From Hyphomonas beringensis (lineage in GTDB: Bacteria > Pseudomonadota > Alphaproteobacteria > Caulobacterales > Hyphomonadaceae), in assembly GCF_000682755.1 (NCBI RefSeq), contig NZ_AWFF01000025.1:49681-113680 (forward strand): 64,000 nucleotides of DNA, written 5' to 3'. The notes beneath the pieces are model-generated. The model was not told the DNA's origin. It saw only the letters and a program-made list of their open reading frames with translations, and searched no databases. Every line of letters starts with the position of its first letter. Position 1 is the first letter of the stretch. Below are positions 1 through 9,452 of the stretch, piece by piece. Made by a program: the position numbers and the translations under genes.

Positions 1-391
1 AAATCTCCACGACACGTGCAAGTTTGGAGATGCCCACAACGGCTTCCGACGGCATATAGGCGACATAGGCCTTGCCGAGGAACGGGGCCATGTGATGCTC
101 ACAATGGCTCTCAACCTCGATATTGCGAAGCATGACGATGTCGTCATAGCCCTGCACATCTTCAAAGGTACGGGAAAGATACTTTACCGGATCTTCCTCG
201 TAACCGGAGAACCATTCCTTGTAGGCATTCACGACACGCTTGGGCGTATCGAGCAGGCCTTCGCGGCGCGGATCGTCACCGGCCCATGCAATAAGGGTCC
301 GTACGGCCTCTTCGGCCTCTTCAACAGACGGACGTTTAACAGGGTCAGTGCGCGGCATGTCTTTTTTGGGAGTGATGGCGTCCATGGCCAT
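1..391 (-). CDS. folE: GTP cyclohydrolase I, 3' end cut by window
   Basis: First enzyme of folate/tetrahydropterin synthesis: converts GTP to 7,8-dihydroneopterin triphosphate in the cytoplasm. About 130 N-terminal residues are visible. The zinc and active-site motif HCEHH lies at residues 96-100, and the stretch after it ([14 protein letters not shown]) is typical of the family. The start chosen is ATG at 391 (MAMDAITP); an internal Met at residue 12 is a possible alternative. The stop lies outside the window. It is divergent from cysS across 359 bp. FolE beside a NifU-like scaffold, yidD and thrS is a usual alphaproteobacterial neighbourhood. Confidence 0.95.
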   Translation of the reverse strand, partial: MAMDAITPKKDMPRTDPVKRPSVEEAEEAVRTLIAWAGDDPRREGLLDTPKRVVNAYKEWFSGYEEDPVKYLSRTFEDVQGYDDIVMLRNIEVESHCEHHMAPFLGKAYVAYMPSEAVVGISKLARVVEI

Positions 392-750
392 AATAGAAGT
401 TTCCTTCGACTGAGGGACGGGGGTCGAGCCGAGGCTTGGTCTGGGAAAGCATATGCTCCCCTGCCCGGACTTAACGCCCGCCCGGAGTTGATACCCTCAG
501 GGCGATGAGTGGAACATAATGACCGAAAAGCCCTGTTTCCAGCGATTTCTACGGTGACCCAGCGTGAATGGATCCCAATGAACTTGGCGTAATGACTGCA
601 GAATGCTATCGGAACGCCATGTTTGATGTGCGTTTTGCCCTCTGTCCTGCCTGTTGCTGTTGCCGTTAAGGCCTCAACCCGCCATTAGGGCTGGCTATAT
701 ACATGTGCAGCCAGCGATAGCGCAGATTACAAAAACCGAGCGATCATCAG
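392..750. other. Intergenic region between folE and cysS (promoter region)
   Basis: No gene is supported here. The region must hold the divergent promoters of folE and cysS. A 7-bp inverted repeat (GCTGGCT at 690-696, AGCCAGC at 709-715) lies about 35-60 bases before cysS and could form a leader hairpin. GGAAC at 611-615 and CGTT at 631-634 resemble an EcfG-type promoter but the spacer is 15 rather than 16-17, so I do not call it. Confidence 0.5.
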
Positions 751-2136
751 ATGACAATCCGCCTTTATGACACCGCCGCGCGCGAAAAGCGCGTCTTTGA
801 GCCGCAGGATCCCAAGCGGGTCACGATGTATGTCTGCGGCCCTACGGTCTACAATTATGCCCATATCGGCAATGCACGCCCGCCGATTACCTTTGATGTG
901 CTGCGCCGCGTCTTATCCCATGCCTATGGCAAGGATGCGGTCGTTTACGCGCGTAACATCACCGACATTGAGGACAAGATCATCAAGGCGAGCCAGGAGA
1001 GCGGCGAGCCGATCTCTGTCATCACCAAAAAGTTTGCTGACATCTATAATGCGGATGTGGCGGCCTTGAATGTGTTGGCGCCGAGTATTGAACCCTGGGC
1101 GACAGGCCATGTGGGCGAAATGATTGAGATCATCGAGAAGCTGGTCCGCAAGGGCTATGCCTATGTCGGCAAGGAAGGCGTCTGGTTCGCGGTGAAACAG
1201 ATGCCGGATTACGGCAAGCTGTCCGGCCGTAAATTGGAAGACAATGAAGCCGGTGCCCGTGTTGCTGTCGATGAAGACAAGCGTGACCCGGCAGACTTTG
1301 CGCTTTGGAAATTCGCCAAGTCAGGTGAGCCGGAAGATGCGATCTGGAACAGCCCCTGGGGCAGGGGACGTCCCGGCTGGCACATCGAATGCTCGGCCAT
1401 GGCGGCAAAGCATCTTGGCAAGACGATCGATATTCATGGCGGCGGCATCGACCTGCAATTCCCGCATCATGAGAACGAGATCGCGCAATCGGAATGCGCC
1501 CATGGCCAGCAGATGGCCCGCTATTGGATGCATAATGGCTTCCTCGATATGGGCGGGGAGAAGATGTCGAAATCGCTCGGCAATGTCGTGCTGGTGCATG
1601 AGTTGCTCGAAGCCTGGCCCGGCGAAGTGCTGCGCTTCGCCATGCTGAGCGGGCATTACCGCGCGCCGTTGGACTGGACAGAGGACCTTCTGAAACAGGC
1701 CAAGACAACTCTGGACCGCATCTATGGCGCCTTGCGTCGGGTATGGGACGCGGAAGGCGGCAAGGCCCGTGACAAGGGCGTGCTACGCGCCCTGCAGGAT
1801 GATCTCAACACGCCGGTCGCTCTGGCGGAGCTGTCCCGTCTGGCGGGTGAGGCGAACACGGCGGCCGACCAGAAGGATGACGCCGCAATGGCCGAGGCCC
1901 GCGCGGACCTGCTGGCTGCTGGCGAACTGCTCGGCCTGTTGACGCTGACGCCGAAAGCCTGGGAGCAGGGCGGCGATGATGACGGCAATGCGCGAATCGA
2001 TGCGCTGGTTCAGGCCCGGATTGATGCGCGGGCTGCAAAAAACTGGGCAGAAGCAGACCGGATTCGCGACCAGTTGGCCGCAGAAGGCATTGAAATCATG
2101 GATGGTGCAGGCGGGTCGACCTGGCGGCGTGTGTAA
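751..2136 (+). CDS. cysS: Cysteinyl-tRNA synthetase
   Basis: Charges tRNA-Cys with cysteine in the cytoplasm. It is 461 residues long, normal for the family. The class I signature HIGN is at residues 38-41 and KMSKS at 271-275. The zinc ligands expected for CysRS are visible as Cys29, Cys214 (HIECSAM), His239/240 (PHHE) and Glu243. The DALR-like helical domain and short C-terminal domain follow, ending in GGSTWRRV. The start ATG at 751 gives the normal MTIRLYDT opening. A probable terminator lies about 110-150 bases downstream. Confidence 0.97.
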   Translation: MTIRLYDTAAREKRVFEPQDPKRVTMYVCGPTVYNYAHIGNARPPITFDVLRRVLSHAYGKDAVVYARNITDIEDKIIKASQESGEPISVITKKFADIYNADVAALNVLAPSIEPWATGHVGEMIEIIEKLVRKGYAYVGKEGVWFAVKQMPDYGKLSGRKLEDNEAGARVAVDEDKRDPADFALWKFAKSGEPEDAIWNSPWGRGRPGWHIECSAMAAKHLGKTIDIHGGGIDLQFPHHENEIAQSECAHGQQMARYWMHNGFLDMGGEKMSKSLGNVVLVHELLEAWPGEVLRFAMLSGHYRAPLDWTEDLLKQAKTTLDRIYGALRRVWDAEGGKARDKGVLRALQDDLNTPVALAELSRLAGEANTAADQKDDAAMAEARADLLAAGELLGLLTLTPKAWEQGGDDDGNARIDALVQARIDARAAKNWAEADRIRDQLAAEGIEIMDGAGGSTWRRV

Positions 2137-2245
2137 TTGCACTGCACTTGGGCGATGACGAAAACTTCAATTGACCTTAACAGGCCGCTCCTGTGTGTTT
2201 GGGCCAAGGCCTGAGCGCCCCGATTTCAATGCATGACAAACCTTC

Positions 2246-2288
2246 AGCCGCTTGCTCCGCGAGCCCCGTGGAACAAGCGGCTTTTTTT
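2246..2288 (+). terminator. Rho-independent terminator (after cysS or a small RNA)
   Basis: AGCCGCTTG at 2246-2254 pairs perfectly with CAAGCGGCT at 2274-2282 and is followed by a run of T to 2288. The 19-base loop can pair further (TCCGCG with CGTGGA, one mismatch). It is 110 bases beyond the cysS stop and before the NifU-like gene, so it either ends the cysS transcript or is the 3' end of a small RNA in 2137-2288. Confidence 0.8.
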
Positions 2289-2341
2289 GTCGCTCTCCTG
2301 CAGTCTTGCGCGCGGGCGGGCCTGACGCCATGTTTCCGGCG

Positions 2342-2812
2342 ATGAGCGAATTGTATCACAACCGTATTCTTGAGCTTGCCGCCGGGATTCCGAATATTGG
2401 AGACCTCGCTGATGCCGAAGGCTCTGTGCTGAAGGTTTCGCGTGTGTGCGGGTCCATCGTGAAGGTAGACCTGACGCTCGATGAGGCAGGCGAAACGATT
2501 ACGGCCATCGCGGTTGATCCGAAGGCCTGCGCGCTGGGGCAGGCGGCTACCTCCATCTTGGCTGAGAATGCCGTCGGCGCGACTGTGGAAGAGGTGATCG
2601 CTGCGCGGGACGCTCTGAAAGCTATGCTCAAAGACGGCGGCCCGCCGCCCGAAGGCCGCTTCTGGGAATTGCGGCATCTGGAGCCCGTGGCCGATTATCC
2701 CCCGCGCCACACCTCCACCTTGCTTGCCTTCGAAGCCGCCGTCGCCGCTATAGAGGAAGCGCTGCAGAAGCGTACATCATCTGGCCAAATCGCGCTGCCT
2801 GTAAGAGAATAA
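2342..2812 (+). CDS. NifU/IscU-like iron-sulfur scaffold protein
   Basis: Small cytoplasmic protein of the NifU N-terminal (IscU-like) fold, a family that holds nascent Fe-S clusters. It has 156 residues. Two of the three scaffold cysteines are visible: Cys36 (SRVCGS) and Cys63 (DPKACALG). The third, expected in the YPxRHxC segment near residue 124, is replaced by Thr/Ser (PRHTSTLL). I believe this replacement recurs in an alphaproteobacterial subfamily, so its cluster role is uncertain. ATG 2342 (MSELYHNR) matches the family start; ATG 2330 in the same frame is possible. It is the first gene after the terminator and probably starts its own transcript. Confidence 0.85.
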   Translation: MSELYHNRILELAAGIPNIGDLADAEGSVLKVSRVCGSIVKVDLTLDEAGETITAIAVDPKACALGQAATSILAENAVGATVEEVIAARDALKAMLKDGGPPPEGRFWELRHLEPVADYPPRHTSTLLAFEAAVAAIEEALQKRTSSGQIALPVRE

Positions 2813-2836
2813 TGGCAAGTCTTGGGGTTGAGATTT

Positions 2837-3472
2837 ATGAAGTCAGTATTTTTGATGTTCGGCGCGATATTTTGGAGCGCATTTGCTTTTGCCGATTTGA
2901 CTTCTGTACCGAGTACCCCCTCGCAGGAGCGGATGGACAGGTATGATAAGCAACCAATCTCGGAAACGAAACGAGATTGTAGGAATGATGACTTCGCCGC
3001 TTGTTTTTACTTGGGCTTTTATTATGCCGGCGACTTTCAGAATTACGATATCAACGCAAAGCAGGCCGCGAAATTCTTTGGCAAAGCTTGCGACGGGGGG
3101 CTCATGCTGAGCTGCCACAATCTGGGCGGCTTATACTTTACTGGCAGAATTGCACCCATAGACTATGCGAAAGCGGCCCTTGCCTATGAATCGGCTTGTT
3201 TGGGCGGAATTGCCGAAAGTTGTAATTTCGCGGGAGCGTCCCACTGGGCGCTGGACCGAGCAACTCAAGCGGAAACCGCGAAGGGCTTCTTTGATAAAGG
3301 GTGTGACTTGGGCGATGCTGAATCGTGCTATAATTTGGCTACAACAATTGCCTCCGATGCCCAATCTTCTGGGGATTTTGAACTTGCAGCTGGTCACATG
3401 GCTCGCGCTTGTGAGTTGGGGGATATAGATGCCTGTTCATTCCTTCAGAGATTGGGGCAAACACCAAAATAA
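2837..3472 (+). CDS. Exported Sel1-repeat (TPR-like) protein
   Basis: Starts with a clear signal peptide (MKSVFLMFGAIFWSAFAFA, cleavage about residue 19), so it should be periplasmic. The body holds several Sel1-type helical repeats in which a cysteine recurs in the repeat pattern (FGKACDGG, ESACLGG, FDKGCDLG, ARACELG), as in the HcpA-like cysteine-rich Sel1 group. Such proteins bind partner proteins; no enzyme motif is seen. ATG 2837 is chosen because it begins the signal peptide. The base composition is visibly more AT-rich than its neighbours, and it sits inside an otherwise conserved gene set, both consistent with later insertion (inference). Confidence 0.8.
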   Translation: MKSVFLMFGAIFWSAFAFADLTSVPSTPSQERMDRYDKQPISETKRDCRNDDFAACFYLGFYYAGDFQNYDINAKQAAKFFGKACDGGLMLSCHNLGGLYFTGRIAPIDYAKAALAYESACLGGIAESCNFAGASHWALDRATQAETAKGFFDKGCDLGDAESCYNLATTIASDAQSSGDFELAAGHMARACELGDIDACSFLQRLGQTPK

Positions 3473-3507
3473 TGCTCGTACGCTATGACTGAATTTTGGT
3501 TGATCTG

Positions 3508-3831
3508 ATGCCGATGCGCCGCCGCTTCGCTTATGTTCTGCTCTGGATCTATAAACACGGGCCCAGCCAGATTTTCTATGCTTTCGGGGCGCGGTGCCAG
3601 CATACGCCAACCTGTAGTGAATATGGCGCGGAATGCGTCGCGCGGCATGGCTGGTGGCCGGGCTTCTGGATGACGCTGGCACGGTTCATACGCTGCCGTC
3701 CGGGCGGCAGTCATGGGCGTGATCCAGCGCCGGAAGCGCTGCCGGATGTGCCCTTCTGGCAGCCCTGGCGATATGGCGACTGGTCCGCCCGCAAGGTGAT
3801 GGCCCGAATTGATCAAACCGGAAAGTCGTGA
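3508..3831 (+). CDS. yidD: Membrane protein insertion efficiency factor YidD
   Basis: Small membrane-associated protein thought to help YidC insert inner-membrane proteins. It has 107 residues from ATG 3508. The family hallmarks are present: an amphipathic N-terminus, CQHTPTCSEYG with its conserved cysteines, and RCRPGGSHGRDPAP. The C-terminal tail after the core is longer than the minimal family member. In-frame TTG at 3496 and ATG at 3514 are alternative starts. YidD usually lies beside rnpA/oxaA; in Alphaproteobacteria it is commonly beside thrS as here. Confidence 0.93.
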   Translation: MPMRRRFAYVLLWIYKHGPSQIFYAFGARCQHTPTCSEYGAECVARHGWWPGFWMTLARFIRCRPGGSHGRDPAPEALPDVPFWQPWRYGDWSARKVMARIDQTGKS

Positions 3832-4126
3832 CATAAGCCCGCGCATGAACGCTTTTCGTTGTCTTCCGGGGCCGGCTGGGCTGACCACACGAACTCGCCG
3901 GGGTGCCTGAGGCGCCGTCTGGCTGCGCTTTCGCGCACCCGCTTCAAGCACCCATAAACAGCTCCAAAAACGTCCCAAAACAGCTCCGAACGGCTCCAAC
4001 TGCGCCCATAATGCATATGGGGTGGGAAATCTGGTGAAGTCGCGTTAAGCAAACGCCGGAATAAGGGCCTGACCGGATCCGATATTGCCGCGCCCGAGGG
4101 CGCACCCTGCACGAAAAGATTAGACC
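3832..4126. other. Leader region of thrS
   Basis: 295 bases without a convincing gene. A short GC-rich hairpin (GCGCC at 4090-4094, GGCGC at 4099-4103) lies just over 20 bases before the thrS start. Two copies of CAGCTCC occur near 3958-3991. No known riboswitch or T-box is recognised. Confidence 0.4.
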
Positions 4127-6094
4127 ATGATCAAAGTATCCCTGCCTGATGGCTCCGTCCGAGAATATGAAGAGGGCGCATCCCCCTTCGATGTCGCGAA
4201 ATCCATTTCCAACTCTCTCGCCAAGAAGGCGCTTGCCGCCCGCGTGGATGGTGAGCTGAGAGATCTGATGCGTCCGCTGGAAGGCGATGCGAAGATTGAG
4301 ATCGTCACGGCAAATGATTCTGACGGCCTTGAGCTGATCCGCCACGACGCCGCGCACGTGCTGGCGCAGGCCGTCCAGGAGCTCTACCCGGACACGCAGG
4401 TCACAATCGGCCCGGTGATCGATGACGGTTTCTATTACGACTTTGCGCGTGAGGAGCCTTTCTCTACGGAAGACTTCGAAAAGATCGAAAAGAAGATGTC
4501 GCAGATCATCGACGCCGATTACCCGATCGTGCGCGAAGTCTGGGACAAGGACGAAGCGATCGCGACGTTCAAGAAGATCGGCGAAGACTACAAGGCCCAG
4601 ATCATCGACGACATCATCCCGCCGGGCGAAGCCATCACTGTTTACAAGCAAGGCGACTGGTTCGATCTGTGCCGCGGGCCGCACCTGCCATCGACGGGCA
4701 AGCTGCCGAAAGCGTTCAAGCTGATGAAGCTGGCCGGCGCATATTGGCGTGGCGACTCCAACAATGAGATGCTGCAGCGCATGTACGGCACGGCCTGGGC
4801 TAACGAGAAGGATTTGAAGGCCCATCTCCACCGCCTGGAAGAAGCCGAGAAGCGCGACCACCGAAAGCTTGGCCAGAAGCTGGACCTGTTCCACCTGCAG
4901 CCTGAAGCGCAGGGCTCTGTCTTCTGGCACCCGAAAGGCTTCATGATCTGGCGCCAGCTGGAAGCCTATATCCGCCGTGCGCAGGACGAAGACGGCTATG
5001 TCGAGGTGAAGACGCCGCAACTGCTCGACTCTGTGTTCTGGGAAAAATCCGGCCACTGGGACAAGTTCCGCGAGAACATGTTCGTGGTGCCTGACTTCAT
5101 TCCGAACACAGATGAGGCCGAGGTGAAGATCCCGGCCGAGACAAGCCTGATGGCGCTGAAGCCGATGAACTGCCCGGCGCACGTCCAGATATTCAAGAAC
5201 GCCCAGCGCTCCTACCGGGACCTGCCGATCCGCATGGCGGAGTTTGGTTGCTGTCACCGGAACGAAGCTCACGGCGCGCTGCATGGTCTGATGCGCGTGC
5301 GCCAGATGACGCAGGATGATGCGCACATTTTCTGCCGTGAAGACCAGATCGGCGAGGAAACGCTGCGGTTCCTGAACCTGTTTTCCCGCGTCTACAATGA
5401 TTTCGGCCTGACGGAGATTTCCTACAAGCTGGCGACACGCCCGGACGTGCGCGGCGGCACGGACGAGAACTGGGACCGCGCTGAAAAGGCGCTCGCCGAG
5501 GCCCTGACAGAAGCCGGTCTTGAATTCGAGATCGCCGAAGGGGAGGGCGCTTTCTATGGCCCGAAACTGGAATTCCACCTGACGGATGCCATTGGGCGGA
5601 CATGGCAGTGCGGTACGTTCCAGCTGGACTATGTTCTGCCGGAACGTCTGGACGCAGAATATACAGGCTCTGACGGCGCCAAGCACCGCCCGGTCATGCT
5701 GCACCGCGCCGTATTCGGTACGTTCGAACGCTTCATGGGCATCCTGATCGAGAACTATGCCGGATCCTTCCCGATTTGGCTGTCACCGGTTCAGGTCGTC
5801 GTGGCCGCGATTACGGACGCCGCCAATGACTATGCCGAGGAAGCCGCTGCGGCGCTCCGCAAGGCGGGCCTGCGCGTGGAAACGGATCTTCGCAATGAGA
5901 AGATCAATTACAAAGTCCGTGAGCATTCCGTGCAGAAAGTTCCGATCATTGCGGTTGTCGGTGGCCGTGAAGCGGAAGAGCGCACGCTGGCCCTGCGTCG
6001 TCTGGGCAGCAATGCGCAGCAGATGATTTCCCTGGATGATGCCTGCGCGGAGCTTGGGCAGGAAGCGCTCGCACCAGACCTGAAGCGCGACTGA
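4127..6094 (+). CDS. thrS: Threonyl-tRNA synthetase
   Basis: Charges tRNA-Thr; 655 residues, normal length. Order of domains: TGS (about 1-62), editing domain with the HxxxH pair His73/His77, class II catalytic core, then the anticodon-binding domain (from about 540, [12 protein letters not shown]). Catalytic zinc-site context MNCPAH and the class II motif 2 region EFGCCHRNE...[17 protein letters not shown] are visible. The next gene starts 14 bases downstream, so thrS may be cotranscribed with the envelope-sugar genes. Confidence 0.97.
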   Translation: MIKVSLPDGSVREYEEGASPFDVAKSISNSLAKKALAARVDGELRDLMRPLEGDAKIEIVTANDSDGLELIRHDAAHVLAQAVQELYPDTQVTIGPVIDDGFYYDFAREEPFSTEDFEKIEKKMSQIIDADYPIVREVWDKDEAIATFKKIGEDYKAQIIDDIIPPGEAITVYKQGDWFDLCRGPHLPSTGKLPKAFKLMKLAGAYWRGDSNNEMLQRMYGTAWANEKDLKAHLHRLEEAEKRDHRKLGQKLDLFHLQPEAQGSVFWHPKGFMIWRQLEAYIRRAQDEDGYVEVKTPQLLDSVFWEKSGHWDKFRENMFVVPDFIPNTDEAEVKIPAETSLMALKPMNCPAHVQIFKNAQRSYRDLPIRMAEFGCCHRNEAHGALHGLMRVRQMTQDDAHIFCREDQIGEETLRFLNLFSRVYNDFGLTEISYKLATRPDVRGGTDENWDRAEKALAEALTEAGLEFEIAEGEGAFYGPKLEFHLTDAIGRTWQCGTFQLDYVLPERLDAEYTGSDGAKHRPVMLHRAVFGTFERFMGILIENYAGSFPIWLSPVQVVVAAITDAANDYAEEAAAALRKAGLRVETDLRNEKINYKVREHSVQKVPIIAVVGGREAEERTLALRRLGSNAQQMISLDDACAELGQEALAPDLKRD

Positions 6095-6108
6095 CACGAG
6101 ATCAACAG

Positions 6109-7389
6109 GTGACAGAGGCCGCAGAATACCGAAAGATGCGTGACATGAGTTACGCACCTTTCCTTGCTGCGGCCTATCTGCTCTGGCCGATCATGGGACT
6201 GTTGGGGGGGCAGGGCTATGCGCCTCTGCTCGTGCTGGCGGCCATACCCGCCATCTTTGTGGCTCGGCCGGGCGCGAAGCCGGCCTGGTACCTGTTGTCC
6301 GCAATGGCATTCGTGGTTTGGGCGATCCTCAGCGAGTACTGGTCACCTGCCTCTCGCGGGATCGCTACCGGCAATCTTCTGGAAGGGGATTTTGCCGTCA
6401 GGTCTGCTGGTTTGCGAATGGCGCTGACTCTTGCCTTTGGCACCATCCTGATTGCCGGAGCGCTGAGAATAGCAAATGGCCGCGCGCAACTTTCTGCACG
6501 GCTGACCCTTGGCGCCTTTGCTCTGCAGGGATTTCTGGTGATTTTGAGCGTCATCCTGGGGGGGCAGGTTCTGCCGCTGATTTACGGGGATGACCCTCAG
6601 CGTATCGGCGAAGGGATTCAGAATATCGGACGCAATGCGAATGCGTTTGCCCTGGTTCTGCCTGTGCTGGTTGCCTATCTGATGGTCCGCCCGGCTATGG
6701 CCTGGAAAGGGCTGGCATGTCTTGTCACGCTGGTCAGTGTGGTTGCGTTTGCACGTATTGATGCCTCTGCAGCGATGATTGGGGCGGTGTTGATGTTGGC
6801 AGCATTTGCGATTGTCCGGCTGTATCCGCGCAATGGCCTGCGCGCGCTGTTTCTGGCCGTTTCGGGATATGTGGCCCTCGCACCCTTGCTGATTGGCGGC
6901 CTTATCTTCGGGCTGGCGAAGGCGGGGATATCCTTGCCGGGGTCGTTCCAGTCCCGTGCCTGGTCCTGGGAGGTGGTGATCGGCAAGATCCAGCAGGCAC
7001 CGGTCTTCGGCCATGGGATTGAAGCCTCAAAGACATGGCGTGAGACCTATGCCGACCACCCGGACTGGCTGGCCCAATTGCCGGATTTCTGGGCGCAGTA
7101 TCCGGTCGTGCCGGGGCACCCCCATAATATGGCGCTGCAGATATGGGGCGAGACAGGGGCTGTGGGCGCTGCCTTTGCCGCTCTGACCATTGGCCTCATC
7201 GGCTGGCGTCTGCCACCCGCCACAGAGCTGCGCGGGGACATAGGCTATGCGATTGCAGGCATGCTGGCCGTTGCAACATGCCTGTTCAGTTTTTCCTACA
7301 GCGTGTGGAATGAAGCCTTCTGGGCAAGCCTTGTGCTGGCCGTGGGCAGCATCATTCTGCTCTCCCGCCGAGAGAGGGCATCCTTGTGA
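6109..7389 (+). CDS. O-antigen ligase-like polytopic membrane protein
   Basis: About 426 residues with some ten hydrophobic segments. A large periplasmic loop late in the protein contains GHGIEASKTWRE and VPGHPHNMALQIWGETG, the H-containing loop pattern of the Wzy_C / WaaL family, which ligates or polymerises lipid-linked glycans. Start is uncertain: GTG 6109, or ATG 6136 or 6145, which would place the start nearer the first membrane segment. It ends within the first codon of a GT2 glycosyltransferase, supporting a role in surface polysaccharide. Ligase versus polymerase cannot be decided from the sequence. Confidence 0.8.
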   Translation: MTEAAEYRKMRDMSYAPFLAAAYLLWPIMGLLGGQGYAPLLVLAAIPAIFVARPGAKPAWYLLSAMAFVVWAILSEYWSPASRGIATGNLLEGDFAVRSAGLRMALTLAFGTILIAGALRIANGRAQLSARLTLGAFALQGFLVILSVILGGQVLPLIYGDDPQRIGEGIQNIGRNANAFALVLPVLVAYLMVRPAMAWKGLACLVTLVSVVAFARIDASAAMIGAVLMLAAFAIVRLYPRNGLRALFLAVSGYVALAPLLIGGLIFGLAKAGISLPGSFQSRAWSWEVVIGKIQQAPVFGHGIEASKTWRETYADHPDWLAQLPDFWAQYPVVPGHPHNMALQIWGETGAVGAAFAALTIGLIGWRLPPATELRGDIGYAIAGMLAVATCLFSFSYSVWNEAFWASLVLAVGSIILLSRRERASL

Positions 7390-8198
7390 TCATGGTGCCG
7401 ACGGTTACGGCAATTGTGGTGAGCTATCATACGGGCCCGCGCCTGCATGAGTGTCTCTATGCCCTGAAGTCTGATCCATCCGTTGCAGAAGTGATTATCG
7501 TTGATAACGGAAATCCGCCCGAGGATGAGGCTTGGCTCGACACGTTTGCCCGCAATGTGGACAAGGTTCACATCATCCGTGATGGAACGAATCCGGGGTT
7601 TGGGGCAGCCGTAAACAAGGGTGCGGCCGGCGCGCTGGGCGAATTGCTGCTGGTCATCAATCCGGATGCCGTGCTGCGTCGCGGTTCTCTGCCCATTATG
7701 TATGAAGCCATGAAGGATCGTCCGCAGCCTGTTCTGGTGGGCGGCAAGATCTTTGACATTCATGGGCAGGAAGAGCGGGGCGGCCGCCGCAAGACGCTGA
7801 CCTTGATGCGTGCCATGGGGCTCGGCAAGTGGACATTGGAAAATGATCCGCCACCGGAAGAGGCCATAGAGGTTGGCGCGGTGTCGGGCGCCTTCTTCAT
7901 GATGGACCGGAAAGCCTTCCGCGGCATGGGCGGTTTTGACGAAGAGTATTTCCTTCATGTTGAAGATGTCGATCTGTGTCGCCGTGTGATTCAGCAGGGT
8001 GGCTCTGTTGTTTACGAGCCCCGCGCGGGTGTGCTGCACTATGGCTCCACATCCGATGTGCCTTCCGAGACGGTGCTGGCCCACAAGGCTGACAGTCTGA
8101 CGCGTTACTTCCGGAAGTTCGCTTCGGGCCCATTGGAGAAGGCACTCGTTGCCATTATTTCCCCGTTCTTTCTCCGGTTACTGAAAGCCCGTGCCTAG
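7386..8198 (+). CDS. GT2-family glycosyltransferase
   Basis: GT-A fold transferase of family 2, rhamnosyltransferase-like. TAIVVSYHTG opens the nucleotide-binding fold, VIIVDNG and NPGFGAAVNKG follow, and the metal/sugar-nucleotide site is INPDAVL. Further on are GAVSGAFFMMDRKAF and DEEYFLHVEDVDLCRRV, typical of this subgroup. It uses a nucleotide sugar to extend a glycan, likely at the inner face of the membrane. GTG 7386 overlaps the upstream stop; ATG 7392 is the alternative. Its TAG stop shares the CTAG at 8195-8198 with the stop of the convergent cupin gene. Confidence 0.85.
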   Translation: MIMVPTVTAIVVSYHTGPRLHECLYALKSDPSVAEVIIVDNGNPPEDEAWLDTFARNVDKVHIIRDGTNPGFGAAVNKGAAGALGELLLVINPDAVLRRGSLPIMYEAMKDRPQPVLVGGKIFDIHGQEERGGRRKTLTLMRAMGLGKWTLENDPPPEEAIEVGAVSGAFFMMDRKAFRGMGGFDEEYFLHVEDVDLCRRVIQQGGSVVYEPRAGVLHYGSTSDVPSETVLAHKADSLTRYFRKFASGPLEKALVAIISPFFLRLLKARA

Positions 8199-8641
8199 AC
8201 GTCGGGTCGCCAATCTGGCGGGGCCATTTCAAAACCGCTGAACTCAAAGCCGGGTGCCACAATGCAGCTGACCAGCGTCCACGCGCCAAGTGTTTCCGCC
8301 GTCTGCCAGTGATATGCGGGGGCGACGCCTTGCAAAGATTGGCCCGCGCGCAAATCCGGCCCAAGGGTCATGGCGGCCGCACCCTTACCGTCAGGCATAC
8401 TCAGCGTCAGCGACAAGGGGCCACCCGCCTGCCATAGCCAGATCTCATCCGCATCGACGCGGTGCCAGGCAGATAACTCGTCTGCTTGCAGCAAATAGTA
8501 GATCAGCGTTGCGGCTGCGCGCGCATCAGGCTCTGCCTGGCTGCGAAAGGTCTCGGAATAGTGGCCGCCTTCGGGATGGGGCGTCAGGTTCAGGAGACGA
8601 ATGATTTCATTGGCGCCAAGATCCCCTGAAATCGCAGGCAT
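8195..8641 (-). CDS. Cupin-fold DUF985 protein
   Basis: 148-residue single-domain cupin of the DUF985 group. Typical pieces are LNLTPHPEGGHYSETFR at the N-terminus, ATLIYYLL, HRVDADEIWLWQAG and VSCIVAPGFEFSGFEMA near the end. No function is established for the family beyond the beta-barrel fold. Its ATG overlaps the stop of gloB (TGATG), so the two are translationally coupled. Confidence 0.85.
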   Translation of the reverse strand: MPAISGDLGANEIIRLLNLTPHPEGGHYSETFRSQAEPDARAAATLIYYLLQADELSAWHRVDADEIWLWQAGGPLSLTLSMPDGKGAAAMTLGPDLRAGQSLQGVAPAYHWQTAETLGAWTLVSCIVAPGFEFSGFEMAPPDWRPDV

Positions 8642-9414
8642 CAGAAACTGTCCTTCCGACTACGGATTTCGGCGAAGGTGGCGACGGCATCCCCCGGATG
8701 GCCCATGGCGGACTGAAGCTCCGGATTGTCCGCGCGCAGGAAGGGATTGGTGGCGAGTTCTTTCTCCAGCCGGGTCGGCACCGTCGGCTGGCCCTTGGCG
8801 CGGCGCGCGTCAATATCCTTGATATAGGCGGCCAGGTCGGCATTGCCGGTCTCGATGGTCTCGGCGAAGCGGGCATTGGCCTGTGTGTATTCGTGCGCAC
8901 AGTAGAGAGTTGTTTCCGGCGGCAGGGCTTTCAGCTTGGAGAGGCTGTTCCACATCATCTCCATCGTGCCTTCGAACACGCGACCGCAGCCAAGCGCAAA
9001 GAGGGCGTCGCCGACAAAGGCTGTGTTCTGCTCAGCGAAATGATAGGCGATGTGGCCCAGCGTGTGGCCTGGCACATCCAGCACGCGGGCGGTGGCGCGG
9101 CCGAACTCTACCGTGTCGCCCCCGGACAGGTGCACATCGATGCCGGGGATCTTCTCTGCCTCGCCCGCCGGGCCGTAGATGATGCAATCAGTCGCTTCCT
9201 TGATCTTGAGATTGCCACCCGCATGATCCGGATGCCAATGCGTATTGAGAATGTGAGTGATGTGCCAGCCCATCCGCTTTGCCTCGGCGAGGTATTTCTC
9301 GGCATCTGGCGTGTCGATGGCGGCGGTCTCACCCGAAAAGTGCTCGTGAACCAAAAAGCCGTAATTATCGTTCAGGCAGGGAAATCGGTGTATGTCGAGG
9401 GTAATGTTCGTCAT
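8641..9414 (-). CDS. gloB: Hydroxyacylglutathione hydrolase (glyoxalase II)
   Basis: Cleaves S-lactoylglutathione to D-lactate and glutathione, the second step of methylglyoxal detoxification. 257 residues. The metallo-beta-lactamase metal motif THWHPDHAGG gives His59, His61, Asp63 and His64; later ligands are in DVPGHTLGH and FVGDALFALGCGR. The C-terminal glyoxalase II domain has YCAHEYTQANARFA and TRLEKELATNPFLR. Divergent from a methyltransferase gene 38 bases away, an arrangement common in Alphaproteobacteria. Confidence 0.95.
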   Translation of the reverse strand: MTNITLDIHRFPCLNDNYGFLVHEHFSGETAAIDTPDAEKYLAEAKRMGWHITHILNTHWHPDHAGGNLKIKEATDCIIYGPAGEAEKIPGIDVHLSGGDTVEFGRATARVLDVPGHTLGHIAYHFAEQNTAFVGDALFALGCGRVFEGTMEMMWNSLSKLKALPPETTLYCAHEYTQANARFAETIETGNADLAAYIKDIDARRAKGQPTVPTRLEKELATNPFLRADNPELQSAMGHPGDAVATFAEIRSRKDSF

Positions 9415-9452
9415 CTGGGTCTCCTTGAGACCGAATTAGCATAGAGAGGGCC

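Noticed and set aside
611..634. GGAAC-N15-CGTT before cysS as an EcfG promoter
   Set aside because: The spacer is one base too short for the consensus.
4090..4103. Hairpin as a thrS attenuator
   Set aside because: The stem is only five base pairs with no T tract or partner structure.
3944..5704. 586-residue open frame on the minus strand over thrS
   Set aside because: It is opposite a clear thrS, has no RBS and its protein looks like a mirror of GC-rich codons.
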